Shown here: piece after piece, positions 11,401 to 20,000 of the stretch
How positions within the stretch are numbered: position 1 is the stretch's first letter
Layout of the letters: each line of letters starts with the position of its first letter
Assembly: GCF_003611735.1 (NCBI RefSeq)
Contig: NZ_RAWG01000004.1
Location: forward strand, 20,603 to 84,602
Origin: Corallococcus sicarius
GTDB taxonomy: Bacteria; Myxococcota; Myxococcia; Myxococcales; Myxococcaceae
DNA length: 64,000 nucleotides
Direction of reading: 5' to 3'
Made by a program: the position numbers and the translations under genes
The notes under the pieces: model-generated
What the model was told of the DNA's origin: nothing
Seen by the model: the letters and a program-made list of their open reading frames with translations, nothing else
The model's database searches: none

Positions 11401-14400
11401 GCGGCCCGCAGGCCCGCGTCCGCCGGGGCCATGCGCATCGCCCGTGCGAGCGACGCGAACGCCAGCTCCGGCTGCCGCAGGTGCGCCAGGTGCACCTGGG
11501 CCGCGGAGCGCAGCGCCTGCACCCGGCCGGCGTCGTCGCGCGCCACTTCCGAGAGCACGTCCAGCGTCGCCACCAGCTTGCGGTGCTCCTTGGTGCGCTC
11601 GTACGCGGGGATCAGCGCCCGCGCCGCAGCCTCGCGCGACGGGCCCGAGGCCAGCATCGCCTCCAGCGCCGCGAGCGCGTCCGGATCCGACGGGCGCTGA
11701 CGGAGCAGGTCGCCGTAGCTCTGCACCGCCTCCGCGCTGCCGTCCTGCGACCCCTGCAGCAGCTGCGCGCGACGCAGCTTCAGCCGCGACACGTGATCCG
11801 CGTCCCCGGCCGTCTCCGCGAGGCCGATCATCCGCGCCAGGGTGTCCCCCAGCTCGCGGTTCATGCCGGCCTTCTCATACAGCTCGGCGAGGCGCGGCAG
11901 GTGCCGGCCCTCCTCCGCGCCATGGGTGATGGCGGACTGGAGCGCTTCGGCGGCCTCCAGGGGACGGCCCAACTCGACGTTGAGCTCCACGAGGCGCAGC
12001 AACAGCTCCAGGCGCTCCGGCCCGCGCGTGGCGTGGATGCGCTTGCGCAGCAGCGTCTCCGCGTCCGCGGAGCGGCCCGCACGGCCGTACAACCGCACGA
12101 GGCGCTGGAGCACCTGCGGCGCCTCGGGCGCGCGCGACAGCGCGGCCTCCAGCGCGGTGATGGCCTCCGCCGCCATCCCGCCCTCTTCCGCGAGCACCGA
12201 CGCCTCGGAGAGCAGTTGCACGGCCAGGGTCGGATCCTCGGCCTCGGTGGCGAGCGTGCGCAGCACGCGGCCCAGCTCGGCGTGCGCGGACAGGTCGCGC
12301 GCCAGGCGCGCCGTCTCCGCGCGTCCCGCTTCGTCCCGGGGCTCCTCGCGCACCATGCGCAGCCGCGTGTCGAACGCGGCGCGGCTGTCCGCGAGCTGCT
12401 TCTCGTGGATGCTGGCCAGCACCGTCAGGAGCCGCTTGCGCGTCGCCGCATCCGTCGTGGAATCCAGCTGCTGCTGGAGCGCCGCCACCTGCCGCTGATG
12501 ATCTCCCGTGCGGCCGTAGTGGTTCGCCAGGGCCTCGGTCAGCGCGACCGTGCGCACGCCTCCGGCCGCCAGCCGCTCCAGGCCGCCCACCACCACGCCG
12601 GTGGACACGTTCTCCGCCAGCAGGCCGAGGAACAGGTCCGCCGCGTCCTCCTGACGGTTCAGCCGCTCCGCGTACAGCTTCGCCTGCCGCGCGGTCCACT
12701 CGTTGCGCTCGAGCTGAGACTCGGCGAGCGTCGCGAGCTTCGCCGCCAGGGACGCGGCCTCCTCGAACTTCGACAGCGCCACGCACAGCGCCTGGAGGCG
12801 CTGCACCGCGCCCGCATCCTCGGGCGCGAGCTGCACCCACTGGCGCACCAGCGCTTCCAGCTCCTCCGGGGACGCGCCCGATGCCTCGCGCCGCGCGATG
12901 TCCGTCTCCAGCCGCGTCTTCGGATCATCCGCCAGCGCCGCGGCCGCCTGCAGCGACTTCACGGCCTCGCTCGCCACCGAGTCTCCCGGCACGCGCGAGA
13001 GCACCTCGCGCCACGCGGCCTCCGCGCGCACGGGATCCGCCAGCGGGCCCTGGAGCAGCTGCGCCAGGTGCCGCCACAGCGCCACCGCCACCGCCGGAGG
13101 CGCCGCCGCCTGCGCCGCTCGCAGCAGGGCATGGGCCAGCGCCGGCTGCGCGTTGGCCTTCTCCGCGTGCTCCACCACCGTGTTGAGCAGGAGCGGACGT
13201 CCCGGCTCCAGCTCCAGCGCGCGCGCCAGGACCTCGAAGGCGCCGCGCTCGTTCTCCTGCTCCTCGAACATCAGCGCCAGCGCCTCGCAGAACGCCACGC
13301 GCTCGGCGCGCGGACGCGGGGCGAGCATCGCCAGCTCCAGCAGCGGCAGCACTTCCTCCAGCTTCTCGTCCTCCGCCAGCAGGCGCGCCAGCTGGAAGGC
13401 CGCGAGCGCGTTGGTGGGCTCCAGCTTCAGCGCCGCCTCCAGGTGCTCGCGCGCTGCCTCCGGATCCTTCAACTGCTGCATGCACAGGTCCGCCAGCCGC
13501 AGGCGCAGGCTCGCCTGCTGCGCGCGGTCCTTCACCGTGCCCAGGTAGCGCTCCAGCGTGGCCACCGCTTCCAGGTAGCGCTCCTGGCCCAGCATCAACT
13601 CCGCCGCGAGGCTCGCCGCGTCCGCGCGCGAGGCATCCGCCGCCACGGCCTTCTCGAAGGCGGCCAGCGCCCCGGCCGCGTCGTTCATCCGCCCCAGCTT
13701 GAGCGTGCCCACGCGCAGCCACAGGTCCACCTGCGCCGTGCGGTCGCGCGCCTCGGCCGCCATCGTCTCCAACTGCACGATGGCCGGCGCGTGGTCACCC
13801 GCGCGCTCCGCCATCCGCTCGATGAGCGTGAGCGCTTCAGGCATGCCCGGCCACAGCAGGAAGCAGCGATCCAACGCCTCCTTCACCTTGCCGGCCGACG
13901 TCGGGTCGTACCAGGCGAACAGCTTCGCCACGAGCAGCGACAGGCGGGCAGCGCTCTTCCGGTCGCGCTCCTCCAGCGACATGCTGCGCAGCATCCGCAC
14001 CTTGTCGCGCCACACCTGCTCGAAGCGCTGCATCGCGCGGGTGGCCTTCTCCGCGCGCGCGTTCTGCGGATCCAGCTCCCGCGCCACGTCCAGCACCTGC
14101 TGCGCCAGCACGTGCTCGGTGGGGTCGTCCACCAGACGCTCCGCGAGCGCGGCGTACTCCTCCGCCATGCCCGCGTCGCCCAGCGCCGCGCGCTCCCGCT
14201 GCAGCGCCTCGAAGGCCGGCTGGAAGCGCTCCTCGCTCAACAGCAACTGCCGCACGCGCCGGAACGTCGCGCGGTCCGGCTTCACCCTCGCCGCGCGCTG
14301 CAGGCACAGCACCGCGCGGTCGCGGCGGAAGAGCTTCTGCTCGTAGAGGTCCGCGGCCTTCAGGTAGTGGCCCGCGCTCTCCTCGCCCTGGGTGGCGGCG

Positions 14401-14744
14401 CCCAGCCGCTCCAGCACGTCCACCAGCGCCGCCGAGTCCTGACGGATCTCATGCAGCCGCTTGAGCCCGCGCAGCGCGGGCATCGGATCCTTCGCCACCA
14501 GCAGCGCGCGCTTGAGCAGATCCTCCGCGCGAGGCGCGTTGCGCTGCCGCTCGTGCGCGAGCTCCGCCGCGCGGCACAACAGCCGCGCCGCCTCTTCCGT
14601 GGGGACATCCCGCGAGCGTCCCTCGTAGAGGCGGATCAGCTCCTCGACCCGGCCTGTTTTCTCCAGGGCCGCTTCGGTCTCGACGAAGGTGCGGTCATCG
14701 GTCACACGCAGCGTGGGACGCGCAGGGGTGGAAGGCAGTTCCAT
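2469..14744 (-). CDS. gltI: Giant TPR gliding motility protein GltI (AgmK)
   Basis: A protein of about 4091 residues built almost wholly of tetratricopeptide-type helical repeats, many ending in the 'A-L-E-L-E/D-P' signature (for example [19 protein letters not shown]). Repeats give way to a non-repeat C-terminal segment of about 450 residues. No signal peptide or membrane helix is visible at the ATG chosen here, which fits the cytosolic placement reported for M. xanthus GltI. There it belongs to the gliding complex with GltJ, AglZ and MglA. An upstream TTG (14831) would read through a strong hairpin and is disfavoured, but the chosen ATG has no good Shine-Dalgarno sequence. Size, repeats and position between gltJ and the RG-rich TPR gene support the call. 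Confidence 0.92.
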   Translation of the reverse strand: MELPSTPARPTLRVTDDRTFVETEAALEKTGRVEELIRLYEGRSRDVPTEEAARLLCRAAELAHERQRNAPRAEDLLKRALLVAKDPMPALRGLKRLHEIRQDSAALVDVLERLGAATQGEESAGHYLKAADLYEQKLFRRDRAVLCLQRAARVKPDRATFRRVRQLLLSEERFQPAFEALQRERAALGDAGMAEEYAALAERLVDDPTEHVLAQQVLDVARELDPQNARAEKATRAMQRFEQVWRDKVRMLRSMSLEERDRKSAARLSLLVAKLFAWYDPTSAGKVKEALDRCFLLWPGMPEALTLIERMAERAGDHAPAIVQLETMAAEARDRTAQVDLWLRVGTLKLGRMNDAAGALAAFEKAVAADASRADAASLAAELMLGQERYLEAVATLERYLGTVKDRAQQASLRLRLADLCMQQLKDPEAAREHLEAALKLEPTNALAAFQLARLLAEDEKLEEVLPLLELAMLAPRPRAERVAFCEALALMFEEQENERGAFEVLARALELEPGRPLLLNTVVEHAEKANAQPALAHALLRAAQAAAPPAVAVALWRHLAQLLQGPLADPVRAEAAWREVLSRVPGDSVASEAVKSLQAAAALADDPKTRLETDIARREASGASPEELEALVRQWVQLAPEDAGAVQRLQALCVALSKFEEAASLAAKLATLAESQLERNEWTARQAKLYAERLNRQEDAADLFLGLLAENVSTGVVVGGLERLAAGGVRTVALTEALANHYGRTGDHQRQVAALQQQLDSTTDAATRKRLLTVLASIHEKQLADSRAAFDTRLRMVREEPRDEAGRAETARLARDLSAHAELGRVLRTLATEAEDPTLAVQLLSEASVLAEEGGMAAEAITALEAALSRAPEAPQVLQRLVRLYGRAGRSADAETLLRKRIHATRGPERLELLLRLVELNVELGRPLEAAEALQSAITHGAEEGRHLPRLAELYEKAGMNRELGDTLARMIGLAETAGDADHVSRLKLRRAQLLQGSQDGSAEAVQSYGDLLRQRPSDPDALAALEAMLASGPSREAAARALIPAYERTKEHRKLVATLDVLSEVARDDAGRVQALRSAAQVHLAHLRQPELAFASLARAMRMAPADAGLRAAARQAAEDADSLDSFAEILVELTEEGDVGPSRAALLRELAEVQEKKLDDRPGAVKALRALLVLEPGNLDSLRALQRLHRAGEEWAALAEVLEKLAAASQEPADQLVSLREAALLHETKLTDKESAAAAWRAIAERDPAQREAATALDRLYTDLDRSKDLAWTLALRRNQEGQSPQGREVSFRLAELLRTELDDANAALGLYKRILTEDPGHPGARAALESWVKAAVPTSGAALEVLDKVLEQVGDHARRVALRETRMESALTVEKIILAGEIRRIYERDMQQPSLAFMASVKAFANGLDREGVRPDLERLARETGSHEVLAEIYESAAVDLTSGDPVALDLLRRAAELRESLDQPEEATRLWKNLLSDAPQDRQALEALSRLYEKGQNAKSLSEVYARQAQLATDPEARLGLLLKAGEAYASAGEDAKAIEALRSALAQSKVPEGLLALDKLYAKTRRFVEQADVLDQLAELAPDEPGRRAYLLRRAQLLEKEVGPSEALPVYRRLLELSPGDGQVVAGLERLLAHDGPRLEAARLLEPVYRGLNDTRKLVDVLEVLLPGVPPEKRLERLQEIAILREGLGQTSLAFVARLRAFNELPAEASVRDELERLAADSGSFEEVAAAYEDQLERDPAEPLAGDLWRRLAAIYDNRLKRYDLAVRALEQVSRRDPMNKTVLEAIARVHRRTGAHRELALVMRRQVAAEPTPASQVNLLFELAHLAEETLADKSLAAQAYREVLERRPENANALKLLGRVLADMERWAELAQHVEREIQMADARDAQEEASDLRVRLGRLKVSRLDDPRGALELYQSVLARRAGHPGAVGALEELARSESPLRGAAASALEPVFASVGNHLKQVEMLESRASAEAVPQERAALLRRISEIYATALENAEMAFLSATRALRELPEDPRSLELCVSLVDKAEAPEELCAVLMEVAPKAGDAARAELYRTLARLQVDLGEPAEALTSWKRVLELKPTDHEALDGTARLVASQGRPSELLEVLRRQLALSEEPARRATVLFQIGALQEEQLKDTLGALATFRRLLELKPDDAAALARMEALCQKQERWPELADVLARRIALMPTEEGLELKFRLATVRESKLLDKVGALALYSEVLAVQPNHPGAVARMEALVAREPQNLLAVETLLRAFRASGDVQRLAQLIETRVGVSPDSVERKQLLGELATLRETQGEGELAFLALYRGFKEDPNDAEVRRRLENATDVAGSYDELVVLYEEALPRIAEAADAAQVCLKLGQLLETRLRDPDRAVSYFERARTLHASVQERSLVALDRLYLHLEAWPELAGILEALATGATTTADKLGFLFRLGQLYQERLDSPDRAASAYEAILALEPGHLASARLLEGIYEGAGASEKLYAILKLQADKVVGSERDRVLGKMAQVSAEGLSDLGRSIDLYRELLAKNPRNEQVFSALESLYERADRPQDLRELLEGRLALTLDPREVVRLNERLGRVVYRLLKQPDAAVPYFKAALDRDARHRGVLDTLRELYDETGQREELVGVLRRLVPLQENSEGVKALRLRLAEVLAGMGRREESLDAARRALEVEPHIVSDLERVYALSVSLRAWNDAVRALELKVQVHLQTEERDPAIAAYFTVAELWEGQGGKPELSAGALEKVLELDPANRTAYERVCALYRTHNDWRAYATVMDRYMPNLVTDEEKLAALREIARVQEERLGQKDVAFLALCRALQLDATEDGLREEVERLADETGSHEELAAVYEEVADELPRGPLAERLYATLARIHDTRLDDPQAAEAAFRKILEFDPTNATALDGLAAVFQRRGRDREYVVALEQKLEAAGSIEARKGILKEIARVWDETLEDPTEAASALLRALELEPDLETLGVLTQLYRRGGAHRDVAMTLLRARDLAASAEERARIQVEVATVYERDLKDDESAVSAFRMALEFDPVNREALESLERLHIRLDQPADLLAIYERMLELSQDYREKVRVLFRSATIWEDTYQNPANADACVEGVLSIDPQNVPAIKSLIRLRRAQARWEDLIAAYERQLALATSPQEQAELYVEIGNVQYQQLKVVDRAVNSYHAALATDPESRQALHALGNLYERSGNWPFALEMLQKEAQVVGTDPVAVELWHRLGKINEDMLSDMASARTAYQQALAIDPGHLPTIRALKGIQEQEKDWGGYEQTLLQEAQQTEDPAAKGRALLDVARYHAETREDRETATHYWEEALKHVPDSLEAARPLADVYIAREDWAAAERMLDIVTRKMAEKAMAEKDAAIAQDLCRQLYRLGYVTEKLGRRDKALSSYEKAYGLDATYLPALEGYGNLLVQAKRYEDALKVFQTILIHHREELTDLEVVEVYWQLGDVHAALGQADRAQNHFEKALAIDPQHEPTLRALVTLMDKAGRYEKSAELRQELVNSLEGEAKVKVYLELGRIARDELHDPYMAIDAFSGALKTQPEAPEVMDALYRLLRETRQGQKAADVLGRMLALPALTSEPHKAKRVWFALGEIRRDELKDVEGATQAFNAALDLDHRFVEAFSALEALLGGARQWKVLEENYTRMLSRLPKTPDTHPARMTLWRALGDLYLQVLKHPEGAVAAYGVAAKGMPEDPVIQEMFAEVAGQMPGREEEAIVALRRALPNTENPRKVVGHLVRLSAVRKDYDAAWLAAQAVSGLLGEAGEDEQEILTKLGPYAKKKELAQRPLTDRLWQTALFHPKVRGPLSELLGLLFEKAGHLYAVPFPQYQLVPKRHRIDVATAQEYHVNHYRYVARLFGMEAVELYSPFLVATRERLAKRSNEPAPEPLVNVDLLQTHPACVRVGGKYFAEQGQKEVYYLLGRTLALARPELAFSQRVAPERLEAVVQAALSLVVGNVRFTVDPRLVDAERQLLQKSLSEPDRAALAKVARAYLPTATPQDVRTWLEGAELTASRAGLFAAGELEPVRRMVQGETGSSFRVASRTKLRELLVFATSEDLHELRVAVGTHVEVQARK

Positions 14745-14777
14745 GATGCTCGGGGGCCAGGGGGGTGAATGAAACGA

Positions 14778-14815
14778 GGGCGCCAGCGGCCGGAGTGTAC
14801 CGGCCGCGGGCGCCC
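14778..14815 (-). terminator. Terminator-like hairpin between the RG-rich TPR gene and gltI
   Basis: On the minus strand the gap contains a near-perfect 15-bp stem: 8 bp (GCGGCCGG/CCGGCCGC) and 7 bp (GGGCGCC/GGCGCCC) separated by one A-G mismatch, loop of 6. The minus strand continues TCGTTTCATT, a weak U-rich tail. It sits 33 bases before the gltI ATG and could act as a partial terminator or attenuator, or as an RNA-processing barrier. Confidence 0.55.
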
Positions 14816-14851
14816 CCGGGCAATCGCGCAAAACCCGTCAACCGATGGGAT

Positions 14852-16771
14852 TTATTGGCTTTCTTGCTCGCCAGCCGAGGAAGCATTTTCCGCCGACGTC
14901 GCCGCGCCATCCGCGCCGTCCGCATCTTCACCGGCTTCCGACTTGTCGCCCGCAGCGCCCGGGGGAGGCGTCGCCGGAGCCTCGGGGAGGGCCTTCGCCC
15001 GCTCCAGGCCCGCGCTGTCGTTGAGCTGCGTGTACAGCGCGATGGCCTTCTCGCGCTGCTGCAGCTCTTCGGCGAACTGCGCGGCGCGGGGCAGGTCCCC
15101 GAGCTTCTCGTACAGAGGCAGGGCCTTGTCCTTGCGGCCCGCCTGCGTCCACGTCTCCGCGGCGGCGGCCGTGTCGCCCAGGAGCTCCAGCCACCGGGCA
15201 CGGCCGGCGGGCTTCTGCTCCTGTTCGGCGCGGGCCAGCTCGCGCTGCGCGAGCTCCTTGGCCTCGTCCTCGAGGGTGAGCCGCTGCATGAAGTGGAACG
15301 CCTTGGGCGGAGGCAGGGGGCTCAACACCTCCACCGCTTCACGCCGCTGGCCCACGGCCACCAGCAGGGTCGCCGCGCCCAGCCGGTCGCCACGCTCCAC
15401 CAGGCCCTTCACCTCCAGGCCCCGGATGCGGTTGGCGCTCGGCAGGTCCCGGGCGCGCTCGTACGCCTTGCGCGCCAGGGTCAGCTTGTTCGCGCGCTCG
15501 TAAGCGAGCGCCGCCTGGTCGAACTGACGCGCGCGCTCGTAGAGGCGGGCGACGTTCTCGAAGTCGGCCTTGGCGACGTAGTGCTCCATGAGGAGCTCGT
15601 ACGCGCCCGCCTTCTCCAGCGTGGGGCCAATCTGATCCGGCGGCAGCGTGCCGACGAGGCGACGGGCCGCGTCGTTGTCCTGCCCGGCCAGCGCCGTGCG
15701 CAGCGCGCTCTTCAGGTCTCCGCCCGCCTCGAACAGGCGGGTGGCGTCCGCGAAGCCGTTGTTGCGCTCGTGCAGCCGCGCGGCATCGCGCGTGCGACCC
15801 AGGGTCTCCAGCTGCGCCGCCTGCTCCTTCCAGTCGCCCGTCAGCTCCGGCATCGGCGCGCGCTCGGGGCGCTCACCGCGGGGCGGACGCTCGGCGCGCT
15901 CCGGACGCTCGGCCCGGGGCGGACGCTCGCGCCGCTCACCGGCGGCGCCGCGCTCCGGACGGTCTCCGCGCGGAGGACGGTCGGACCGCTCCCGGCGCTC
16001 ACCAGGGCCGCCGCGATCCGGACGCTCGGACCGCTCGCGCGGCGCCTCGCTCCGGGCAGGCGCCTCGGGCTCCGGGGTCGGCTCGCGACCGCTGAGGGTG
16101 AAGGCCGCCTGGGAACGCTCGCGATCCCCCGCGGCGCGCCAGACGCGGCCCACCAGGGTCATCACGTCCAGCCAGGCCGCGTGCTTCGCCTTCGCGGGAT
16201 CCTCGGCCGGAGCCGCGGGAGCCGCCTCGGCGGGCGTGGCACCCTCCGTCGGCGCGGCAGCCTCGCCTTCCGCGGCCGGAGCCTCGGAGGGCGCAGCGGA
16301 CTCGGCACCTTCCGTCGACGCCGCTGCTTCCGGAGCCACGGCGCCCGCTTCCGGCAGGGCCGGCTTGGGCTGACGCTGCACGCGCAAGAGCGTGGTGATG
16401 AGCCGCCCGCGCGTGTTGAGGTCCAGGTCGTCCAGCGACTTGAGGTTCATGGGCCGCAGCGAGCGGACAATGGCCTCCAGCGGACCCTTCTCCGCCGCGA
16501 AATCGTTCTTGGAGAGCGCCTTCTCCAGGACGCTCAGCTCGGCGATGACGCGCTGGCCCGGACCCACCGGACCGGCATCCCGGTCGCGGCCTCGGCCTTC
16601 GCCCCGCCCGCGCCCTTCACCGCCACCACGGCCGCCGCCTGGACCCCCTGGACCGCCACCACGACCGCCGAATCCACCCGGCCCGTCACGGCGAGGCCCC
16701 TGACCCGGCGCGCCCCCACCCGGACCGCGTCCACCCGGACGCGATCCACCGCTTCCATTCTCCTGAGCCAC
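14852..16771 (-). CDS. RG-rich TPR protein of the gliding cluster
   Basis: A 639-residue protein with a GTG start and a good GGGAG ribosome site, 12 bases after gltH. Residues 1-66 are Gly/Arg-rich with RGG-like units. About 67-140 is a short helical region, followed by an Ala/Glu/Pro linker and a second low-complexity block of repeated RPERPPR/ERRER units at about 238-305. Residues 310-595 are TPR-like helical pairs, and the tail is acidic (Asp/Glu/Ala). No signal peptide is present, so it is probably cytoplasmic. The position, co-directional and tightly linked with gltH and gltI, suggests a role with the gliding machinery, but I do not recall an established Glt name for it. RGG tracts are known for binding RNA and promoting condensates; whether this one does is inference. 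Confidence 0.8.
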   Translation of the reverse strand: MAQENGSGGSRPGGRGPGGGAPGQGPRRDGPGGFGGRGGGPGGPGGGRGGGEGRGRGEGRGRDRDAGPVGPGQRVIAELSVLEKALSKNDFAAEKGPLEAIVRSLRPMNLKSLDDLDLNTRGRLITTLLRVQRQPKPALPEAGAVAPEAAASTEGAESAAPSEAPAAEGEAAAPTEGATPAEAAPAAPAEDPAKAKHAAWLDVMTLVGRVWRAAGDRERSQAAFTLSGREPTPEPEAPARSEAPRERSERPDRGGPGERRERSDRPPRGDRPERGAAGERRERPPRAERPERAERPPRGERPERAPMPELTGDWKEQAAQLETLGRTRDAARLHERNNGFADATRLFEAGGDLKSALRTALAGQDNDAARRLVGTLPPDQIGPTLEKAGAYELLMEHYVAKADFENVARLYERARQFDQAALAYERANKLTLARKAYERARDLPSANRIRGLEVKGLVERGDRLGAATLLVAVGQRREAVEVLSPLPPPKAFHFMQRLTLEDEAKELAQRELARAEQEQKPAGRARWLELLGDTAAAAETWTQAGRKDKALPLYEKLGDLPRAAQFAEELQQREKAIALYTQLNDSAGLERAKALPEAPATPPPGAAGDKSEAGEDADGADGAATSAENASSAGEQESQ

Positions 16772-16783
16772 GTGAATCTCCCG

Positions 16784-17425
16784 CTAGAACGCGTAGCGAA
16801 TGTTGGGCGCGACCGCGAACCCGAAGGCGCCCTTGGAGGCGAGGTAGTTCCCCGTGACCTCCAGCCCCACCGAGAAGTGGCGCAGCCGCGTGTAGTACTC
16901 CACTCCGGGCCCGGCAAACACAAGAATGTCGGAATCCGGGAGGAGCTTCTTGGGAGAGAACATCGCGTAGCCCACGCCGGCACGGGCGTAGATCCACGTG
17001 CGCTTGACCTCCTGGCTGTCCGCGAAGCCCACCAGGCGGGCGCGCAGCACCGCCCCCGGCGTCATCATGGAGAAGTCGCCGGAGGCCGCGCCCTGCGAGT
17101 CACCGACGTAGTCAGAGCCCGCGCGGTTCACCGAGCCCATGAAGAAGACGCCCAGCGACAGGCGCTCTCCCAGGTCGATGCCCAGCTCCACCTGGGCGAA
17201 CTGGCCGGACGAGAAGGGCCGGGGGCCCGACGACGCGGGAGGGTTGGCGATCCACGAGGGGCCGCCGTACACCGCGAAGTACACACCGCGCTCGACCTCG
17301 TCGAAGGTCACCGCGGGACGGTCCTGCATCGCGGTGGACCCGGCACTGGGAGTCTCCTGCGCACCCGAAACCCCGGGAAGGAGGAACGTGGCGCACAGGA
17401 CGAGAGGAGCAAGGACTTTCTGCAT
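16784..17425 (-). CDS. gltH: Outer-membrane beta-barrel protein, probably GltH
   Basis: A 213-residue exported protein. Residues 1-22 are a signal peptide ending GVSGA before QETP. The rest is a run of amphipathic strands rich in aromatic and glycine residues (for example GVYFAVYGGPSW, NIRYAF), ending in Phe, the usual outer-membrane insertion signal. In the M. xanthus G1 cluster GltH is an outer-membrane barrel encoded after gltG, which matches size and position. Gliding barrels of this complex form the outer-membrane module contacting the substrate adhesin. The symbol rests mostly on synteny because small barrels carry little sequence signature. Confidence 0.7.
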   Translation of the reverse strand: MQKVLAPLVLCATFLLPGVSGAQETPSAGSTAMQDRPAVTFDEVERGVYFAVYGGPSWIANPPASSGPRPFSSGQFAQVELGIDLGERLSLGVFFMGSVNRAGSDYVGDSQGAASGDFSMMTPGAVLRARLVGFADSQEVKRTWIYARAGVGYAMFSPKKLLPDSDILVFAGPGVEYYTRLRHFSVGLEVTGNYLASKGAFGFAVAPNIRYAF

Positions 17426-17481
17426 GGAAGGCAGCCTGGGGGGGCAGGACTCCCGCGGGGACGGGAGGAGGAAGTGAAGAA

Positions 17482-17511
17482 GCGGGCAGCCCTGTCGCCA
17501 GGGCCGCCCGC
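17482..17511 (-). terminator. Terminator-like hairpin between gltG and gltH
   Basis: On the minus strand a 6+6-bp stem (GCGGGC/GCCCGC outer, GCCCTG/CAGGGC inner, one mismatch, 4-base loop) is followed by TTCTTCACTTCC. It lies in the 120-bp gap after gltG. It may reduce read-through into gltH and later genes. Confidence 0.45.
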
Positions 17512-17545
17512 GCGGAATACGGATGCGGCGCGTTGCAAGTCTACG

Positions 17546-19513
17546 CTAGTCGCCGGCCTGCTTGAAGATGAACGGGTAGGTGACGATCACCGAGCCGCCA
17601 CCCTTGGGCTCCGGGAACTTCCAGGTGCGCACGCGGCCCGCGACGCAGGTCTCCAGGTCCGAGTTGCCCGCCGTGGACTGCGCGACGTTGGACGTGGCCA
17701 CCGAGCCGGTGGCGCTGATGATGAACTTCACGGACACCTTGCCGCCCAGCTTGGGGAAGCGGTTGAGCAGGCTCTCGTAGCAGTAGCGGATCTGCCCGCG
17801 GTTGCGCTGGATGACCTGACGGATGAGCTCCTTGTCCAGCGAGCCCATGACCTCCGGGTCCGAGGACGTGATGCCCACGTCCACGCTCTGCTTGCCGCCG
17901 AGCGTGCCCACGCCGGTGCCGTAGCTGCCGCTGCCGCCGCCACGGCCCTTGGTGCCGATGCCGCCGATGCCGATGCTGTCACCGGTGCCGCCGCCACCGC
18001 CGCCGCTGCCGCGCAGACCCAGGCCGCCGAAGCCGCCCGCGTCGCCCGCCTTGGCGCCGAACATGTTGCCCATGGCGCTCTTGAGCTCACCGCCGAGGCC
18101 GGACTTGCCGAAGATGGTGGAGATGCCGCCCTTGCCGCCGCCGAAGATCTTCGCGGTGAGGGCGCGCGCCTCGTCCTTCTTGTTCGGGTCGCCCTTGGGC
18201 GCGGTGCGGTTGTTGGCCTTGGGCGCGTCCTTCTTGCCCATCTGGCCTTCATCGCCGCGCGACTTCTGGGCCATCTCGCCCGACTTCTTCTCCTTCTGCT
18301 GGTTCAGCTTCTCCAGGAACTTGTTCTTCTGGGTCTCCGGAGGCTTGATGATCAGCTTCGCGATGCGCGCGTCATTGCCCGCGAGCTCATCCGCGTACTC
18401 GTCCCCTTCCCCGCTGCTGTTCATCGAGTGGATGACGAACGCGGTGGCGATGAAGAACATCACCAGGAAGATGTTGAGCGCCGTGTAGTCGAGGTTCTCC
18501 CCGATCGGCACGACGACGCGCTTGGGCACCGGCTGGAACTGCGCCTCCAGCGTGACGCCGCCCAGGTCCACCCAGAAGAAGTCGTCCGCCTCCAGCGTGA
18601 CGGCGTAGGACTCGCCCTCGTTGGACGCCTTGCCCGACTCGATGACGGCTTCCAGGTCCAGCGTCTGGCCCTTGCGGGTGAGCTCGCCCTTCATCTTGCG
18701 CGCGAAGCGCACGGAGAAGGCCTGGCCGTCGGTGCGCAGCACCTCGAAGGACGGGCCGCCCAGCTTGGCGTCACCCATCACGAAGTCCACGCCCTTGGCG
18801 GAGCCGACCGTGAAGCCCTTCTTCTGGCCCGGAGGCACGAAGAACTCGCCCACGCGCTGATCACCCCAGAGCAGGCGCAGCGACACACCCTGCGGCCCGT
18901 TGGACTTGGTGCGGCGCACGGTGCGGACGCGCGGCGCCTCCTCCTCGTCCTCGGAAGGAGCCTCCGGCGCCTGCGCGGCGGCGGGCACCACGGCGTGCTT
19001 CTGCGTGGGCGCGACCGACGCATCCATCGCGGCGGGGGCCGTGGGGCGCGGCGCGGCGACGGGCGCCGTCACAGGGGCCGCGACGGCGGGAGCGGCCACG
19101 GCCTGCGCGATGGCGGCGGCGGAAGCGCCGGCCACGTGGGCCACGGTGGTGTTCTTGTCGGTGGGCGCGTCCGCCTGGGCGACGGCGGCGGCCAGGTTCA
19201 CCGCGGCGACCGCGGCCGGGTTCTCCAGGCGGATGGTGGTGCCGCCCACGCGGACCTCGTCACCGAAGGAGACCTGCCCCTTGTTGACGCGCTTGCCGTT
19301 GACGTAGGTGCCTTCGACGCTGCCCATGTCGATGATGGACATGGAGCCGTCGCCCGCGACCTCGATGACGGAGTGGATGCGGCTGACCTTGTCGTCCTCC
19401 AGGCACAGGTGCGCGGAAGAGAGACGACCAATCTTGATGATGTCGCGCTCGTAGTCCTTGGAGGCGACCAGCGTGTCGCCCTTGAAGACCTTGAGTGTCA
19501 GAGGTACGGCCAT
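17546..19513 (-). CDS. gltG: Gliding motility FHA/TonB-like protein GltG
   Basis: 655 residues. An N-terminal FHA domain (about 1-96; IGRLSSAHLCLED, VSRIHSVIEV, VEGTYVNG) would bind phosphothreonine in the cytoplasm. An Ala/Pro linker (100-195) and a second beta-rich domain (205-335) follow. One membrane helix lies at about 344-363. The periplasmic part has a Lys/Glu helix, a Gly-rich linker (495-540) and the AgmX/PglI C-terminal domain (560-655) with a cysteine pair (Cys578, Cys623), also present in GltJ. In M. xanthus GltG and GltJ are the inner-membrane TonB-like proteins proposed to transmit force from the AglRQS motor across the periplasm. Start at an ATG with GGGAG 10 bases upstream. 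Confidence 0.92.
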   Translation of the reverse strand: MAVPLTLKVFKGDTLVASKDYERDIIKIGRLSSAHLCLEDDKVSRIHSVIEVAGDGSMSIIDMGSVEGTYVNGKRVNKGQVSFGDEVRVGGTTIRLENPAAVAAVNLAAAVAQADAPTDKNTTVAHVAGASAAAIAQAVAAPAVAAPVTAPVAAPRPTAPAAMDASVAPTQKHAVVPAAAQAPEAPSEDEEEAPRVRTVRRTKSNGPQGVSLRLLWGDQRVGEFFVPPGQKKGFTVGSAKGVDFVMGDAKLGGPSFEVLRTDGQAFSVRFARKMKGELTRKGQTLDLEAVIESGKASNEGESYAVTLEADDFFWVDLGGVTLEAQFQPVPKRVVVPIGENLDYTALNIFLVMFFIATAFVIHSMNSSGEGDEYADELAGNDARIAKLIIKPPETQKNKFLEKLNQQKEKKSGEMAQKSRGDEGQMGKKDAPKANNRTAPKGDPNKKDEARALTAKIFGGGKGGISTIFGKSGLGGELKSAMGNMFGAKAGDAGGFGGLGLRGSGGGGGGTGDSIGIGGIGTKGRGGGSGSYGTGVGTLGGKQSVDVGITSSDPEVMGSLDKELIRQVIQRNRGQIRYCYESLLNRFPKLGGKVSVKFIISATGSVATSNVAQSTAGNSDLETCVAGRVRTWKFPEPKGGGSVIVTYPFIFKQAGD

Positions 19514-19592
19514 GAAGGGGGGCTCCCGGTTCGCTTACGCGCTCGTTGGACAACAGGGTCGGCGGAAGGTTCCCGCCGCAATTCGTGAGGAT

Positions 19593-19865
19593 TTACAGCT
19601 CACCCACGGACTGCATGACCTTGTCCTCGAAGTCCTCGCGGATCCGGATGAGGTTCGAGTGCTTCACCGACTTGCGCGCCTCGACGTACTCGCCATCCGG
19701 CTTCGTGAGGTCGCCCTCGATGGTGTCGTCCTCGAAGTCGACGTTCGTCGTCTTCTGCATCCGGGCACCGCCGCCTTCGCCACCGCCCTGCGCCTTGCCG
19801 CCCTCATCCTGGGCGAAGGCGGGAGCCACCGACAGCGTCACGCACAGCATCAGCCACTTCCGCAT
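19593..19865 (-). CDS. gltF: Small periplasmic gliding protein GltF
   Basis: A 90-residue protein with a clear signal peptide (MRKWLMLCVTLSVAPAFA, cleaved before QDE), then a short Gly/Glu-rich stretch and a charged helical region ending KVMQSVGEL. The ATG was chosen because it begins the signal peptide and is preceded by GGAGG at 7-8 bases; an in-frame start 15 codons upstream lacks both. In M. xanthus the G1 cluster has a small periplasmic GltF between gltE and gltG, matching position and size. No catalytic motif is visible, so it is probably structural. Confidence 0.82.
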   Translation of the reverse strand: MRKWLMLCVTLSVAPAFAQDEGGKAQGGGEGGGARMQKTTNVDFEDDTIEGDLTKPDGEYVEARKSVKHSNLIRIREDFEDKVMQSVGEL

Positions 19866-20000
19866 CCTGCCTCCACGAGGGGCCCCTTCCCGGGCCCACT
19901 TGTTCCGCACGGCACCCCCGCGAAATGCCGGGGGCTCACAAGGTTCGCATCATCCCGAGTCACACCGCCAGCGTGAAGCCACTGGCGGGCTTCTCCTACA

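Noticed and set aside
3006..14768. A 3920-codon open frame antisense to gltI
   Set aside because: It exists because third-position GC in gltI removes stop codons from the opposite strand. Its product is low-complexity Arg/Leu/His-rich sequence without domains, and the TPR repeats are on the minus strand.
14765..19588. A 1607-codon open frame on the plus strand across gltG, gltH and the RG-rich TPR gene
   Set aside because: It is the antisense shadow of several minus-strand genes with real domains and signal peptides, and crosses their boundaries.
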